64,000 bases of DNA, taken from assembly GCA_023374025.1 (NCBI GenBank), contig SIJG01000081.1:1-64000 (forward strand), written 5' to 3'. The translations under genes were made by a program, and so were the position numbers. How positions within the stretch are numbered: the stretch's first letter is position 1; each line of letters begins with the position of its first letter. Below, piece by piece: positions 9,088 through 22,603 of the stretch. Under the pieces are notes generated by a model. That model did no database searches and had not been told where the DNA came from. It was given only the letters and a program-made list of their open reading frames with translations. Source of the stretch: Heterodera schachtii. Taxonomy: Eukaryota > Nematoda > Chromadorea > Rhabditida > Heteroderidae.

Positions 9088-12000
9088 ATTTAAAAATATT
9101 AATTAATTTTCTTTATAGTTGATTTTTTAAATTTATTTATTTTTAGCATTTTTATTTATGAATATAATTTTCTTCTAATCTTTTTGTTGTTGCTGTCGTT
9201 AATGGATCATATATCTAATTGATTAAATATTTGTAATACAACTTTTTCTTTATTAATAAATATTGACAAAAGATTGTTTATCGATTAGTTATTCCCTTTT
9301 GTGGTTAATTTATTTTTCCTTTATTCCGTTCTTATAATTTTGTTAAATTCAAATTATATTAATGAATACAATTATTTATTTAGTGATTCTCCTTACTCGT
9401 TTTTACTTTTGTTGTAAGTTTGTGCTCTCTTATCTTTTCTGGTCAAATTGATAAATGACTAGTTATTTTTAATGAGTTTTATATTACCTTCTATTTATTA
9501 ATTTTTTAACTTATTTTAATCAAAAACTTTTATTTAATTAATTTGTCCGTAATTTTAAGCAAATAAATAAAAATATACATTTTCCTTGAGTTTAAGAGAA
9601 AAGAATAAAGCCATAATGATTATTTTTTCTGAGTAAATAATATTTATTGTGCCTGAATTTGTTTATTCATTTTTATAAGGATATTGGCAATTTTTTTTCT
9701 TGCGCAATAACCATTTTTTCACATAATTCACTTAAAAATTTTCAAAAAAAATGTCTTTGATCCTGTTTATAAATTAATGGGATAAAAAAATATTATTTAA
9801 AATGTTTCACAAATATTTTAGCAATTTTACGATTAAAAGATAATTATTATTTTAATTAATTAATTTGACTATTTGGCATTAATTTATACATTTCTTAATA
9901 AATGTGAAATACTTAAATGTTGAATAAAACATCATTAAAAATGAAGTTGCTTCTTTAATTTCTATGGATTTTAAAAAAATAATTAATATTCATATAAGAA
10001 TTTTTAATTTAAATAGAAGCATCTAGTCAATTATAACTGAAAGTAACAGTATTTTTATTTTTATTATTTTCTTTAATTATGTGTGTTTCTGATTAGACCC
10101 AAATTTCATTTATATTAATTTAATATTTATTTTTCCAATAGATTTACGTTTTTATTTTTCATTAACAAATATCATAGGTTACCTTATTATTTTTTTTGAG
10201 AATTCACTCATTTTTGAGCAGTGCAGTTGTTTCTGTTTTTGGCATATAATTTAGACTTTTTTTGGGTTTTTAGTACTTATTTTGCGGGTATATTATTCAT
10301 TTTTTAATAATATATATTCAGTTTTTTATATTCAAAAAATTCATTTCGCATTGAAAGTATTTGCTTTTTCAAATTTCAATTAAATCGGAAACAAAAAATA
10401 AGAAAATTTCTTGCAAAAAACTTGAAGTTATCTTTAATCAAGCAGTTTTAATTAAGATTTTTTAATTTATAAATTAAGATATAATTATTGTTATTATACA
10501 AACATCTAGGTTCATTTTAAGAAATCTCTTTGTGACAGCGATTGAGTTAGTCAAATAAGTCCATCCATTATGATCATTTAATTAATATTTATTTGAAATA
10601 TTTTTTATTTTTTGAGTTTTTTTTCTATTGGCTGATCAATATATTTTTAAAGATATTAATTATGGTTTTTTTTTCTATTGGCTGATCAATATATTTTTAA
10701 AGATATTAATTATGCTATGCTATAATCTTGTCTTCATAAATATATTTTTTCCTAGATGAGTAGTATTTTATATAAATTTTTAGGATTTAATATTTATTTT
10801 TTTATCATAATGAGATAATAACTTCATTAAATTTTTTTTCCTATGTTAAGGTCAATTCTTTTTCAGCTATTATTTTAAAAATTATTAATTATTAACTCAT
10901 TTCTCTTAATAGGTTTATTGCATATTTTTTTTAATTCTCATGTCCTTCTACGTTCTACTTTTCAGAATGGATTGACAGAGGTTTTTTTCTATATTTCTTA
11001 TTTATTTATATTATGAGATTGTTAAATTATGTTTTGTTGTTGCACTTTCTAATTCATTTTGTCATAAATTAGGATTTAATTAATATATAATTTTCTGTCC
11101 ATGTCCATGTTTTCATAATTTTTAACAATATCTATGCAGATTTAAATAAAATTTCTTTCCTATTAATAATTAATTGAGTTTTTTAATAAATAATTATGCA
11201 TAGGCCAATGGTGTTCTGAATTTTATTTTTTTAAGTGGAGGCCTTTTTTGTTTTATTCAAAAATAAATTTAATTAAAATTCTTTTAAACTTTGAAAAATA
11301 ATTATTAATGATATTTTATCTATTTAATTTTCATTTAAACTCGCTTTTAGTTTATTTTATTTTAAAATACAAAACAAACAGATATTGGTTTTCTTATTTG
11401 AAATTACCCAAAGTAATTATAATTAAATAATAAAAATTTAAACATTTAAGTATATTTAAGACATACAAAATATCAAAAACTAGAAGATTTTGTCTTTAAA
11501 TGATTTTTGAAAGCAGTTTTAACTGAGATTTTTTAATTTATAAATTAGATAATATTATTTTTATTATTATATTCTAAATGATTTAAAATAATTTTTTTTT
11601 TTGTTGGTTTTATAAATAGTTTTTTTCTATAAATATATTAAATTTTGTAATATTAGTCTGAATTTGTAGAAGTAAATTGAAAAAGACAAATTTATTATAA
11701 ATTTGTAAAAATAAATATTATTTCGAATTTTAGATCATTTATTCATAAATGTTTTATTTTTCAAAAACAAATAAAGTGATTTATTTCGAATTTTTAATAA
11801 ATTTTTACTCAAAATTTGTTTTTCATTATTATTATTATTAATCTTAGCTTTTATTTAAAAATTGTCTTTTTATCAAAAATAGAATTGTATATGATTTATC
11901 ATGAGATTTTGTGATTCATAAATATTTGTTTAATTTTTCGTAATTCACAATCCATAAGCATATTTTATGGCTTAGAATTATTAAAATATTGCATGATTTT

Positions 12001-12196
12001 TAAAAAGTGAATTATTTTTGAGTTTAATATTTTCGTCATTAGGCAAATAATTTTCGAATAACTTATGTTCTGGTGTAATTATAATAATTATATTTCACTA
12101 TTTATAAAAAGATTCATATAAAAAAATTAATAGTAAAATAAAAAGAAAGAAAGAATGTTGTTTGATATTTTTTGAAAATTTCTTATTTTCCTTTTC
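9088..12196. other. AT-rich stretch with minor repeats
   Basis: Contains a 50-bp tandem duplication at 10617-10714 (CTATTGGCTGATCAATATAT at 10625 and 10675). A short pair shares AGCAGTTTTAA..AGATTTTTTAATTTATAAATTA at about 10440 and 11510. The 10880-11040 stretch resembles 19100-19260. No gene is supported. Confidence 0.5.
10617..10714 (+). repeat. 50-bp direct tandem duplication
   Basis: Two near-identical 50-bp units, first bases of the shared word CTATTGGCTG at 10625 and 10675. It looks like a recent slippage event. Confidence 0.85.
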
Positions 12197-12555
12197 GGTA
12201 CGTGTCAACTCCGTCTGGCCAACTCCGTCTCAGCAATGTTCAAAAAGCTATAACTTTTTTCTTTGTTAGCCAAACTTTACAAACATGGTATCATTCGAAA
12301 GCGCTAGATGTTTAGAAGATATTTTTAAGCTATTTCTCAGTGATTAATCGGCTCTCAAAAAAGTTGTCAGTTGAAAACCGCAAAAAAGACAGAATTTTCT
12401 AACTTTTTTATCTCATCTTTTTTTATAGTTTGAAATTCTTTGTAATTTTTAATAGTGTTTTATAGAGCCTGTGAATAGCTTTCGAATGATATCGAGATTG
12501 TTTTATTCGATCAATACACAAATTTGGCTCAGACGGAGATGGCCCGTTCCGTGCC
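12197..12555. mobile_element. Foldback MITE-like element with GGYACG termini
   Basis: The left end GGTACGTGTCAACTCCGTCT and the right end (reverse complement GGCACGGAACGGGCCATCTC) align over GGCCA-CTCCGTCT-AGC. A second, subterminal inverted pair is TATCATTCGAAAGC (12289-12302) against GCTTTCGAATGATA. TTTTC flanks both ends (12192-12196, 12556-12560) as a possible 5-bp target duplication. No coding capacity. It belongs with the foldback-type repeats at 25231, 36700 and 63720, which share the ATCATTCGAAAGC core. Confidence 0.6.
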
Positions 12556-12597
12556 TTTTCCCAAATTCTCATGAAAATCAAAATATTATATTATTAA

Positions 12598-13279
12598 TAG
12601 GGTTGTAAATTATATGGCCTAAAAAACGCGAAATATGAACATAAAATATGGACTAAAAAAAGCATGAAATATGGACTAAAAAGCTCAAAAATGGCAAAAT
12701 ATGGACTAAAAATTGTCAAAATATATGTTTAAACCCTCAAAAATTCCAAAAAAGGTTTATATATTCAATATTTTTGCTTAAATAAACTTAAAAAATATAA
12801 TAAACAACCAAAAAAATGGATTTAAAATTCAAAAATGCAATTATTATTTTTTTTTATTGTCATTCATGGTATAAAAAACACCTCCAGTTTGCCAATTTCA
12901 AAAAAAAAATTTCGCACTTAAAAAAAGAAAAATCACAAAAAAAATGGTGAAAATATTTGTTAAAAATCCCAAAACGACGACGAAAACGCAAATTTTTCTT
13001 ATTTTTGGGGTGTAATTTTTAAAAATTTCCAAACAAGTCGATCCTTAGGAATGTATTTTTCGTTTTTTTTTTTTTTTTGCATTTTCTTGTGAAAATTTGC
13101 CAAAAATGGCCGAAATATGGACTAAAAACGCAATAATGGCGAAATATGGATTTATTCTCGAAAACCCCCAAAATATGGATTTATATGGACTAAAAACTTT
13201 CACCAAATCCAAAAATTTTAACGCAGAAATGCTATTTTTGAGCCCCTTTCTTCATTAATCCATATAATTTACAACCCTA
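12598..13279 (+). mobile_element. hAT-like non-autonomous element, copy 1 (derived)
   Basis: Termini are TAGGGTTGTAAATTATATGG and its inverse; TAGGG fits the hAT terminal consensus YARNG. The interior repeats ATATGGACTAAAAA many times and has no transposase. Its right flank TTTATTAT matches the target duplication of copy 2, but its left flank (ATTATTAA) does not, so this copy seems to have arrived as part of a segmental duplication rather than by transposition. Confidence 0.75.
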
Positions 13280-14132
13280 TTTATTATGCTATTAATTATT
13301 TTTAATTGTTAATTATATTTTTTATTTTTTATTTTTGTCTTTCAATTTTTTATATTAAATATTTCAAACAAAAATACAATTATATATCAAATTTTATTTA
13401 AAAAATTGTAATATAACATTTAATAAATCTAATATAAATTTACATTATTATTACTGTTCATTGGAGTGTTCATCAATTATTCCTTATGTTTTGTTTTGTT
13501 TTATAAATCTTGTCGTTGTACAATCGTTACCCATGACCCATCTGACATTGTTAACACATCATTTGGTAATTAAAAAAAATTTATTGTAACAATTTGCATT
13601 TAAATTTTGTTTTTCTACAAAATAATTGTTTAATAATGAATGTAGATCAGTGATTTCCATTCTTTCAAATTCGGATTCAAAAAGTTATGGTTTAATAAAT
13701 TAAAATAATAAATATTTATATTTTACTATTTTTTCAAAAGCATTTTTTTAGTAGAGATTTTTTAAGTTTTAAATGAGTTTTATTTTTTTAATTTTAAAGA
13801 AGGATTTTTTCTATTATCTTTTTTTCAATTAATATTATTCTTATTTTATTTTATTGTCCACTAAGTCCTAAAACTGAAATGATTCGGGATGGTGTTTGAC
13901 CTGGTTTGTTTATTTATCTATTTCAATGAATAATATTCACTAATTAATGGGCTGGATGATCTTATTAATTTGGTGTATCTTTAGTCATTTTTTAGTTAAA
14001 TATTTATTAATCATATCTATTGATCACATTATAAGTTGGATAATTTGAAAAATAAACCTTTTCAGGATAATTTTTATTTATTGTTTAATATTGGGAATTT
14101 ATTTGTATTATATAAATAAAATATAATTGTAT
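12598..14132 (+). repeat. Segmental duplication, left copy (~1.5 kb)
   Basis: Nearly collinear with 15519-17028, including the hAT-like element and ~850 bp of its right flank. The main difference is a ~20-bp indel near 13728. The shared flank holds a minus-strand open stretch (13500-13566, TMSDGSWVTIVQRQD then TAA) faintly like the GGWTVIQRR core of fibrinogen domains, preserved in both copies; too short to call. Confidence 0.9.
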
Positions 14133-15518
14133 ATTAATTTAATATTTTAAAAATTTTTTATATTTGTTTTTTTTTGATGATCAAAGATCATATAATAAAT
14201 TGGAGCAAATACACAATAAGATTTATAATATTTAGGTATGTGCTATTTTTATAACAAATCAGAAACAATTCAATTTTCCCATAATTAAAATTTTACTGTT
14301 GAAATTTTATTCTGTCTATTTCTATTCGTTCTAGTTATCGATAAATATATTTCAATTCAATTTATGTTATATTTTATTTTTCAAAATTTGAAAGTCTACA
14401 AAATTCAAGTATTAGTCCGTAGAAAGTTTATATTCTTTCTTCTCTTTTTTACATTCTTTAAATTATTTTTGATGTTCAAATTTTGTGGAGTATAATTTGA
14501 AAATTATTTCGAATTTTTTTTTATCAAAACAAATATTTTTTTATTCTTTTCGTATGTATCTATTATTATTTTTATTTAACTTTGTGCCGCTTATTTAGTT
14601 TCTTCTGGTTTTTTTTTTCATTCAAAATTTTTCCGGTGATTCTGTGCTCTAAAATTTAAAAAGACAAAAATGTGAAAACTAAAAATCTTGCTCAGACAAA
14701 AGGATCGCATGGCATGATCACCGGAAGTTAATTTATAAAATATAAAAGATTAAAATTTTTATATTTATTTATTTAGTTTTTGTCGCTTAAAAATTTCAAA
14801 TTATTTTGTACTTTTTTATTATTATATTGTTAAATTAACATTTATTTTCATAAAGAATGATAACTAACACTTACAAAATTAAGGTAAATTTCGTCATGGG
14901 GTTGCCGGTATGACATTACTAAAAAAACAATCAAAATAAAATTTTTTTGATATAACTTTGTTCAAGTTAAGTTTAAAGAAAGTTATGACAAAAATGTTCA
15001 AGAAAACTTGCTTCTTTGAGTTTCTCAAGTCTAACTTTTTTTAAACATGACGAATTTTTTCGAAATTTTGCAGTATAATACAAAAATTTATGCTATCGAA
15101 AGGTATCAGGAATATAAAATGATTCATTTTGGGCGAAGTTATGAATAATTTTCTGTCAAAAAAATTTTTTTTGATGGTTTTTTTTTTGAGTAAATAACAA
15201 ATTTGAAATTGTAATTAAATAATTGAATTTTTAACTTTATTCGTATTTTAAAATTTTAATTACTGCCATTAGTTTAATAATAAATGCATGCCTTAAAAAA
15301 TGATGCAAAATGTTTAATGATTTTTCATTAAAATATTTAAAATTTTAATATCTGTTAATTTATTTTAATTTTTTTTTATTAATCTTTTTATGAAAATTGA
15401 AAATTAGTTCGAATATGAATTCATAAAAAATAATTTTTGTAAATGCACAAAGCAATAAAATTTTAATTACAATATTTTTCATAAATAAATAAATTATGTC
15501 ATTTTTTAAATTTATTAT
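14133..15518. other. Unique AT-rich spacer between the duplicated copies
   Basis: Contains a small inverted-repeat element (14631-14726) and, at about 14893-15170, a diverged member of the foldback-related repeats (GTTATGACAAAAATGTTCAAG, GCTATCGAAAGGTATC). No gene seen. Confidence 0.5.
14631..14726. mobile_element. Tiny 96-bp inverted-repeat unit
   Basis: Perfect 10-bp terminal inverted repeats TTCCGGTGAT...ATCACCGGAA. No convincing target duplication and no ORF. It could be a MITE remnant or chance. Confidence 0.4.
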
Positions 15519-16194
15519 TAGGGTTGTAAATTATATGGACTAAAAAACGCTAAATATGGACATAAAATATGGACTAAAAAAGCCCGAAATATGGACTAAA
15601 AAGCTCAAAAATGCCCAAATATGGACCAAAATATGCATGAAAAACTGCCAAAATATATGTTTTAAACCCTCAAAAATTCCAAAAAATGTTTATATATTCA
15701 ATATTTGTTTAAATAAACTTAAAAATAAAATAAACAACCAAAAAAAATGGAATTAAAATTTAAAAATGCAAATTTTTTATTGTCGTCCGTTGTATAAAAA
15801 AACACCTCCAGTTGGGCAATTTCAAAAAAATTCGCATTTAAAAAAAAAGAAAAGTTCGTAAAAAATGGTGAAAATATTTATAAAAATGCCAAAATGACGA
15901 CAAAAACCCAAATTTCTCATATTTTTGGGGGTGTAATTTTTAAAAATTTCCAAAAAGTCGAATTTTAGGGGTGTATTTTTGGCCTTTTTTTTTGCATTTT
16001 TCTTGTAAAATTTCCAAAAAATGGCCGAAATATGGACTAAAAACGCAAAAATGGCGAAATATGGATTTATTCTCGAAAACCCCCAAAATATGGATTTATA
16101 TGGACTAAAAATTTTCACCAAATCCAAAAATTTTAACGCAGAAATGCTATTTTTGAGCCCCTTTCTTCATTAATCCATATAATTTACAACCCTA
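15519..16194 (+). mobile_element. hAT-like non-autonomous element, copy 2 (intact ends, 8-bp TSD)
   Basis: Starts TAGGGTTGTAAATTATATGG and ends with the inverse ...ACAACCCTA. Both flanks are TTTATTAT (15511-15518 and 16195-16202), a perfect 8-bp target duplication as made by hAT transposases. At least nine internal ATATGGA words, most as ATATGGACTAAAAA, run in both halves and probably act as subterminal transposase-binding repeats (inference from Ac-like elements). There is no coding capacity, so mobility would need a transposase from elsewhere. Confidence 0.85.
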
Positions 16195-17028
16195 TTTATT
16201 ATGCTATTAATTATTTTTAATTGTTAATTATAATTTTTATTTTTTATTTTTGTCTTTCAATTTTTTATATTAAATATTTCAAACAAAAATAGAAATTATA
16301 TATCAAATTTTATTTAAAAAATTCTAATATAACATTTAATAAATCTAATATAAATTTACATTTTTCTTACTGTTAATTGGAGTGTTCATCAATTATTCCT
16401 TATGTTTTGTTTTGTTTTATAAATCTTGTCGTTGTACAATCGTTACCCATGACCCATCTGACATTGTTAACACATCATTTGGTAATTAAAAAAAATTTAT
16501 TGTAACAATTTGCATTTAAATTTTGTTTTTCTACAAAATAATTGTTTAATAATGAATGTAGATCAGTGATTTCCATTCTTTCAAATTCGGATTCAAAAAG
16601 TTATGGTTTAATAAATTAAAATAATAAATATTTATATTTTGTTTTATTAGAGATTTTTTAAGTTTTAAATGAGTTTTATTTTTTTTATTTTTAAGAAGGA
16701 TTTTTTCTATTATCTTTTTTTCAATTAATATTATTCTTATTTTATTTTATTGTCCACTAAGTCCTAAAACTGAAATGATTCGGGATGGTGTTTGACCTGG
16801 TTTGTTTATTTATCTATTTCAATGAATAATATTCACTAATTAATGGGCTGGATGATCTTATTAATTTGGTGTATCTTTAGTCATTTTTTAGTTAAATATT
16901 TATTAATCATATCTATTGATCACATTATAAGTTGGGTAATTTGGAAAATAAACCTTTTAAGGATAATTTTTATTTATTGTTTAATATTGGGAATTTATTT
17001 GTATTATATAAATAAAATATAATTGTAT
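15519..17028 (+). repeat. Segmental duplication, right copy
   Basis: Matches 12598-14132. The left breakpoint of the duplication coincides with the 5' end of the hAT-like element, because only this copy keeps a matching left target duplication. Similarity stops at AATTGTAT at 17028. Confidence 0.9.
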
Positions 17029-19348
17029 TATAATATATTCTAAATATTCTAGCAATAACTTATATGAAAGAACTATGCTTTTTTATATTATAATTAAGTT
17101 TTATTTATTATTTAATTAATTTTTTTATTTTTCATTTTAATTATGTCTACACAATCATTTTAAATGAATTTAAGCGAATTTTTAAGTGCTTTTCCTTCTC
17201 GCTGATTGACGCCGTAGAGTTGCGAGGCCTTTCCCGCCTTACATAAAATTATACAAAATTATAAACAAATGTAGAGTTAATAATTGTGTGCCTTTGTATT
17301 TATGTATTTGTAAATTTGGGTGTCTATGCAATAATGGGTAATTTAAATGATATTTTGTTACTGTTAAATTAATTTCCAATTTTAAATTTTTGATCGAATA
17401 ATTTTTTGGTTTGTTTTTATGATTAACTTTTATCAATCGGTCTTTATTTTTCCAAGATATCTTTTGTTCAGTTACAATTAAAAGGTATAATAGCAGTAGA
17501 CCGCTCTTCGAAATTCAACGTCTTATTTTTAATAATTGAATTAAATTTTCTAAAGTAATTAAATTTTATAATATCATTTACATGCTCTTCCTCTGAAGTT
17601 ACAGCGAATAATTATTAGTATTATTTTTACACTCTTAATAAGAAAATTTATGCCGTTTAATATTAATAAAATAGACAAATTTATGTTTTTAAGTGAATAA
17701 AAGTGCAATCCATTGACTGAATTTTAATAATCATTTAACATGTTTTTTAAAAAAAGTTAATGTAAATTTGCGCTTTAGGCCAAGTTTTTGATATAATTAC
17801 AGAAAATAAATTTTAATAATTTTGGCCCTTTTGCATTTAATCTTTTCTGTTAAAATTTTGAAAGTTATGCTATTAATGAGATAAGTTGACTATCTTTTAT
17901 TCTATTTTCAACTAAGATTAGTATTAATAATTCAATTAAATAATATTTTTTAATGCTTTTCTTAATGAGTCCTTCCTTTGTTTTGATAAACTTATATTAA
18001 AATTCTTTTGACATGTTTCAAATTATTTGAATATAATATTTATCCTGTTTTATATTTATTAATTTTATCAGAGGTATTGTAATATAATACTTATTAATCT
18101 CTTAGAAAATATTTATTATAATTATCATTAATCTAATATTATTTATTTTTGTGCCAGAAATTTTATTTGGCAAAGCTCTGAGTATATTTTTGTCTTGTCT
18201 TTAACTTTCTCGCTGGCGAGAAATGTAGACTCTTACGACTACGGTTGATGGTTTCTGTTAAATTTTAATTTGCTTTAATTAATTTGCGTTGGCTTCTTCA
18301 TCTTGTTCTTTTGTTTATAATTATAAAAATTTATATTTATCAAGCTTATCATTCTTTGCCTTCTTTCTCGAAAAAATAATAAATTACGCAATTGTATTTT
18401 TATTTTTTATAAAATATTAATTCATTATTTTCACTTAAAAGATATATTTAGATAGAATTTGTAAAATTATGTTATATTTTCGCAATTTATTTCAATATTT
18501 TTCGGGAGATATGCCATATAAAAATGAAAGAATTAAAGAGTATGAAGCAAAACTTTAGTTTTTTATTTAAAATAAAATTCTCTGAAAATCCCTAAATATT
18601 AGACCACCGGCGGAATGATCATTTAAATCTGTTTTTAACAATTTTTTTAATTAGAAAATGTCATATTAAATTCAGCTTTTATGAAAAACCAAAAATTGGG
18701 TTCAAAGAAATTAAGATAAAAATCCATAATTTTTCTTTTCACTATTATTTTACATTTATTAATTAAGTTTTATTGCTAATATGCACTTCAATTATCAATC
18801 AAATAAAAACAATGTTTTCTTTTTTTCTTATCACTTTTCATTTTCTCAGAGTTTACAGGTGTTTTTTATTGTTTGTTTGGGTTTTGCAATCCCAAATAAT
18901 GTGTTCCTTTATTTTCTCTCAATTCGTACAATTTTAATAAGAATTATTTTTTTCTTTTACCATTTTATTTTAACTTTTTTAAATTTTATTCATAAGAAAT
19001 TTTTTGCTATTACAATTCAAACTGTGGTGATGAAAAGATTTATAGCATTTTGAGTAGCAAAAATTATTAAGTTTACTTAAAAAAATAAAAGATTAATTGT
19101 TAATTATATTCCCAATTCTGTTATTGGATTTGATTTGCTACATAAAATTTATTAATATATTTTTTATTCCCATGTCCTTTTCACTCTTGGATTTTGAGGT
19201 GGTTGGATTGGTGTTTTCTATTTTTCCATTTATTTGTCTCATAAAATTGTTATAAAATTAAGTTTTTTATGTTGATTTATTTTATAATTATTAGGATTTA
19301 ATATAATTTTTCCATTCTTTTTAAAATACAAATATTTTATTTTAATTT
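17029..19348. other. AT-rich stretch with one GC island and old repeats
   Basis: A GC island at 17184-17240 is open on the minus strand (KASQLYGVNQREGKAL, then AT-rich) and on the plus strand; KASQLYGV resembles the helix-turn-helix start of pogo/CENP-B-type transposases, but this is too short to call. A perfect hairpin TTCTCGC-TG-GCGAGAA lies near 18206-18221. 18640-19050 is a diverged third copy of the 51.6/56.1-kb repeat; its 90-aa T-rich hydrophobic frame is not called a gene. Confidence 0.45.
18640..19050 (+). repeat. Dispersed repeat, diverged copy of 56075-56360
   Basis: Shares AACCAAAAATTGGGTTCAAA, TATGCACTTCAATT and CTTTTCATTTTCTCAG in order with 56110-56275. The end (CAATTCAAACTGTGGTGATG at about 19014) recurs near 62169. 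Confidence 0.6.
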
Positions 19349-19572
19349 AAAATAATAAGTACATAAAAATGATGAAATAGTGAAGAAAGAAAAAGTTATT
19401 AATTTAAAATAAAAATTTCAAATAAATTTTGATTTAAAATTCACTTTGCAGTGAATGTGAAGAGGAAGAAACCGGATAAAAATCCGCAAGTTGGGCATTT
19501 CGTAAAATCCACTATTTTAGCAGTTTTTCGACAAAACATGGCATAAAATTAAGAAAGATCTTTGATTGTTCA
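19349..19572 (+). repeat. Left arm of a ~220-bp inverted repeat
   Basis: Reverse complement of 23157-23370 with few mismatches. This arm has one extra ~13-bp piece (CCGCAAGTTGGG) that forms part of a CGGAT-AAAA-ATCCG hairpin. Contains TTCACTTTGCAGTGAA, an imperfect palindrome. Confidence 0.85.
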
Positions 19573-20499
19573 GAATTTCACTTTGTACTAATTATAATTA
19601 GTTTTGTCCTATTGTTATATTAATAATTTATATTTTCCATTTTGTCTTCCTAATTTTTTTTTCTATTTAATAATTATCACCATTTTTTTATTTATTAATT
19701 AAATTTACGAGCGAGCTCTCTTCACTTTTGACCTCTTCTTTTTTATTAATTTACTAGCACATTTCATAATATAATTACATAAAAATCCATTTTAATATTA
19801 TTTTAAAATGTAAAATTTAATTTTTTTAAAATTTTCCTTAAATATGAATTTTTATTTAATTACTTTATTTGACTTTAAAGCCGTTCATATAAATAATTTT
19901 TCTTCTTTTTAAATTGTAAAAGTTTTGAGTTGTTTTTCTGTTATAATGCTTGAAGCCCAATCGTACTTTTTTCTTCTTTATTTCTTCATTTCTTTATTTG
20001 AGCATTTTGTACTGTTTGCTGCTGAATTCAAAATAATAAATAATTAATTTTTGCTTTCCTCAGCTGGGTGACATCTAAATTAAAAAAAAAGAAATAACTA
20101 GAATTAATTTTTAAAGCCTAAAATATTATTTTAAGTCTAATTTACAATTTTTGTTTCTTGTTCATATAAAAAAGCATTTTTATATTTATTTAAGCAGTTT
20201 CATTGATTATTTTTTATAAAAGAATAAAATTCTTTGGTATCATAAATAACTTCAAGCAGCGCTTATTTCCATTTTTTTGCTTATAAGTAATTAATTTAAT
20301 TTGTTGTTATTTTTTAAAATATGTTAAACATTAATTTACTAATTTGAAACCTTTTATACATAGCTTATTTCTTTTTATTATTCTTTTATTCTCTTTTTTC
20401 TTTTGTATTTTATATTTTGTTCCATTTTTTCATTTGTTTTTATATTTAAAATGTGTTTTTAATTATTTTTTATCCTTATTAGTTTTTTTAAATCATGAC
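19573..20499. other. T-rich stretch inside the inverted-repeat pair
   Basis: No gene seen. The word AAATTTACGAGCGAGCTCT at 19702-19722 recurs directly beside the right arm at 23135-23153. Confidence 0.5.
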
Positions 20500-22603
20500 T
20501 CGGTCGCGATTTAAGAGACAAAATATAAATAAAACAAGAAAACATTTATAATATTAATTAAACATTGAAAATATTTTACTCAAGGATTTAGCAAGAATGA
20601 ATACAAATTGCTAGCAAATTCAGAATAATTAGTAAAATATCTTTTATAATAAGATAAATTAAGAATTTTAATATATAAACATTAAATTATGCTAAGTAAA
20701 TGCTATTTTTGCTGAATAAATATTTGTTTAAATGATTTCAACAATACACAAATAAAATTTCATAAATATAAATTTAGTTTAACAGCACTTTCGACTTAAA
20801 TGATAATATATTTGATTAATAAATCTAAAAAGGCTGATGATATATTTAACATATAAAAAATAGGAAAGACAAAATAGAAAATGAGATAATTAATAATAAT
20901 CAAACCTAATTAATAGCATACAAAATAAATAAATGTATCTTATGTGTTTATGAAAATGTATTAAAATTTTATTAATATTGTGCCTTTACAAAAATATTTT
21001 ATATTGAATAATTTAGTCAATTTTTAAATATGTATATTAATGTTTCCAAATTGAACGATTGAGTATTATCATTTCAAGATTATTATTTTTGTTTCCTTTA
21101 TTAAAAAATATTTTACTCATTTATCTCGGTTTTTTCAAAATTATTAACCGCAAATTAAAATAACAAATAAATAAAAAATTAAATTATATTTTTAAACTTC
21201 ATAAATGAAATGATTTTTTCTCAGTTAAACCAAAAAATTCTTCTTATGTTAATAAAATTAAAAATATAAAATATAAGTTTTTTCAATATTTTAAATGAAA
21301 TAAAATGATTATTTTGAAAAAGCGGATGAAAGATAAAAATTCATTATCCTGCAACGAGTCAAGTTATTGTTGAGACAAAATTGCAATCAAAATAATTGAA
21401 GAAAAATTAAACAAAAAAGAAAATAGAAATAAAGCAAAATAAATAATTAATAAAAAGAATACACATATTAAATAGAAAATAACAAAAATAATTTTAAGAT
21501 AAGCTTGTCAAAACAAAGTAAAATGTACATAAATATGTAAAAAAAATTTAAAATGGTGATTATTTATCAAGATTATTGGAAAAGCGTGAATAAGAAAGAA
21601 ACAAAAAAATGTAGTAAAAATAACCTAAATTATCCTAAATAATGTTTCAGTGCTTTAAAAATTAATTTCTGATATTCCTTTTTTAAAAAGATTCGAATTT
21701 TAGGGATATTCATATTCAAAAAACAAAACAAAAAAGGGTTCTTTTTGACACCAATTTTGACTATTTGCAAACGAAAAGGGTCTCCCCCATAGTGAAAGAC
21801 AAAACAACTTTTTCTTATGAAAAATATTGTTTCATCGGAAAACAACATTTAAGTTGTTATTTAATTATTAACAATATTCATTTTGCCAACAACCTATAAA
21901 ACAACGCTGTTTTTAAAATTTCGGTCTATTTTTAAAAATTCATTTTAGCGTGAAATATCTTTGGGAGAGAGATAAGGCAAAATGAGAGAGTGCTGAACTT
22001 TCAGTACTGGTCAGACAAAACATTTTTGATGAATAAGAACAAAAAGGAAAATTTCAACGAGTATTACATATTAAAACATTTTTTCTTCGAAAAAAATATA
22101 TTAAAAATGCTGTGAATTTAGTATTTTTATTAAAAGCAAAATTTTGCGCAATAAAAACTTACTACATTCATTAATTAAAAAATAAATTCAAAACAGTTTA
22201 ACATTTTCTAATAAGCATGAATAAGTGTATAATAAAAAATGTCAATCAAAGAAAGTCTTCTCAAAATAAATTATACTCTATTTACGATAAAAAAGACAAT
22301 AAATAATAAAATAGAGCAATTAATAATATAACATTTAACGAATTTATTATAAAATATTGAAGCAATTAACAAAATTATTGAGAGAAACCTAAAAATAAAA
22401 GCATGAAAGAATAAAAAATAATTAATTAATGAACAATCAATTTTAAACAAATAAATAAGAAATAATTCTAATTGAAAATAATAAATATACAATTTAAGAT
22501 ATTAACATAATAAAATTTAATCAAAAAGCTAAAAGTGCAGAAATACTGCTTATTTAATGTATAATAATATATTAATATAATAATTTTTAAATAAATATTT
22601 AAG
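20500..22603. other. A-rich block (skew opposite to neighbours)
   Basis: From the patch CGGTCGCGATTTAAGAG at about 20503 the + strand changes from T-rich to A-rich and stays so to about 23150. A minus-strand ATG frame of 72 aa at 21630-21848 (contains HYGGDPFRLQIVKIGVKKN) lies in its GC-richest part and could be a relic exon; chance cannot be excluded, since several ORFs of this length are expected. Confidence 0.45.

Noticed and set aside
13500..13566. Fibrinogen-domain-like peptide on the minus strand in the duplicated block
   Set aside because: Resemblance covers about fifteen residues, without cysteines or neighbouring motifs.
18781..19053. T-rich hydrophobic ORF (also 51737-51958, 54491-54816, 56208-56447, 56794-57072, 61048-61311)
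   Set aside because: T-rich strands give few stops and Phe/Leu/Ile-rich peptides; DNA repeats explain the similarity among the first, second and fourth.
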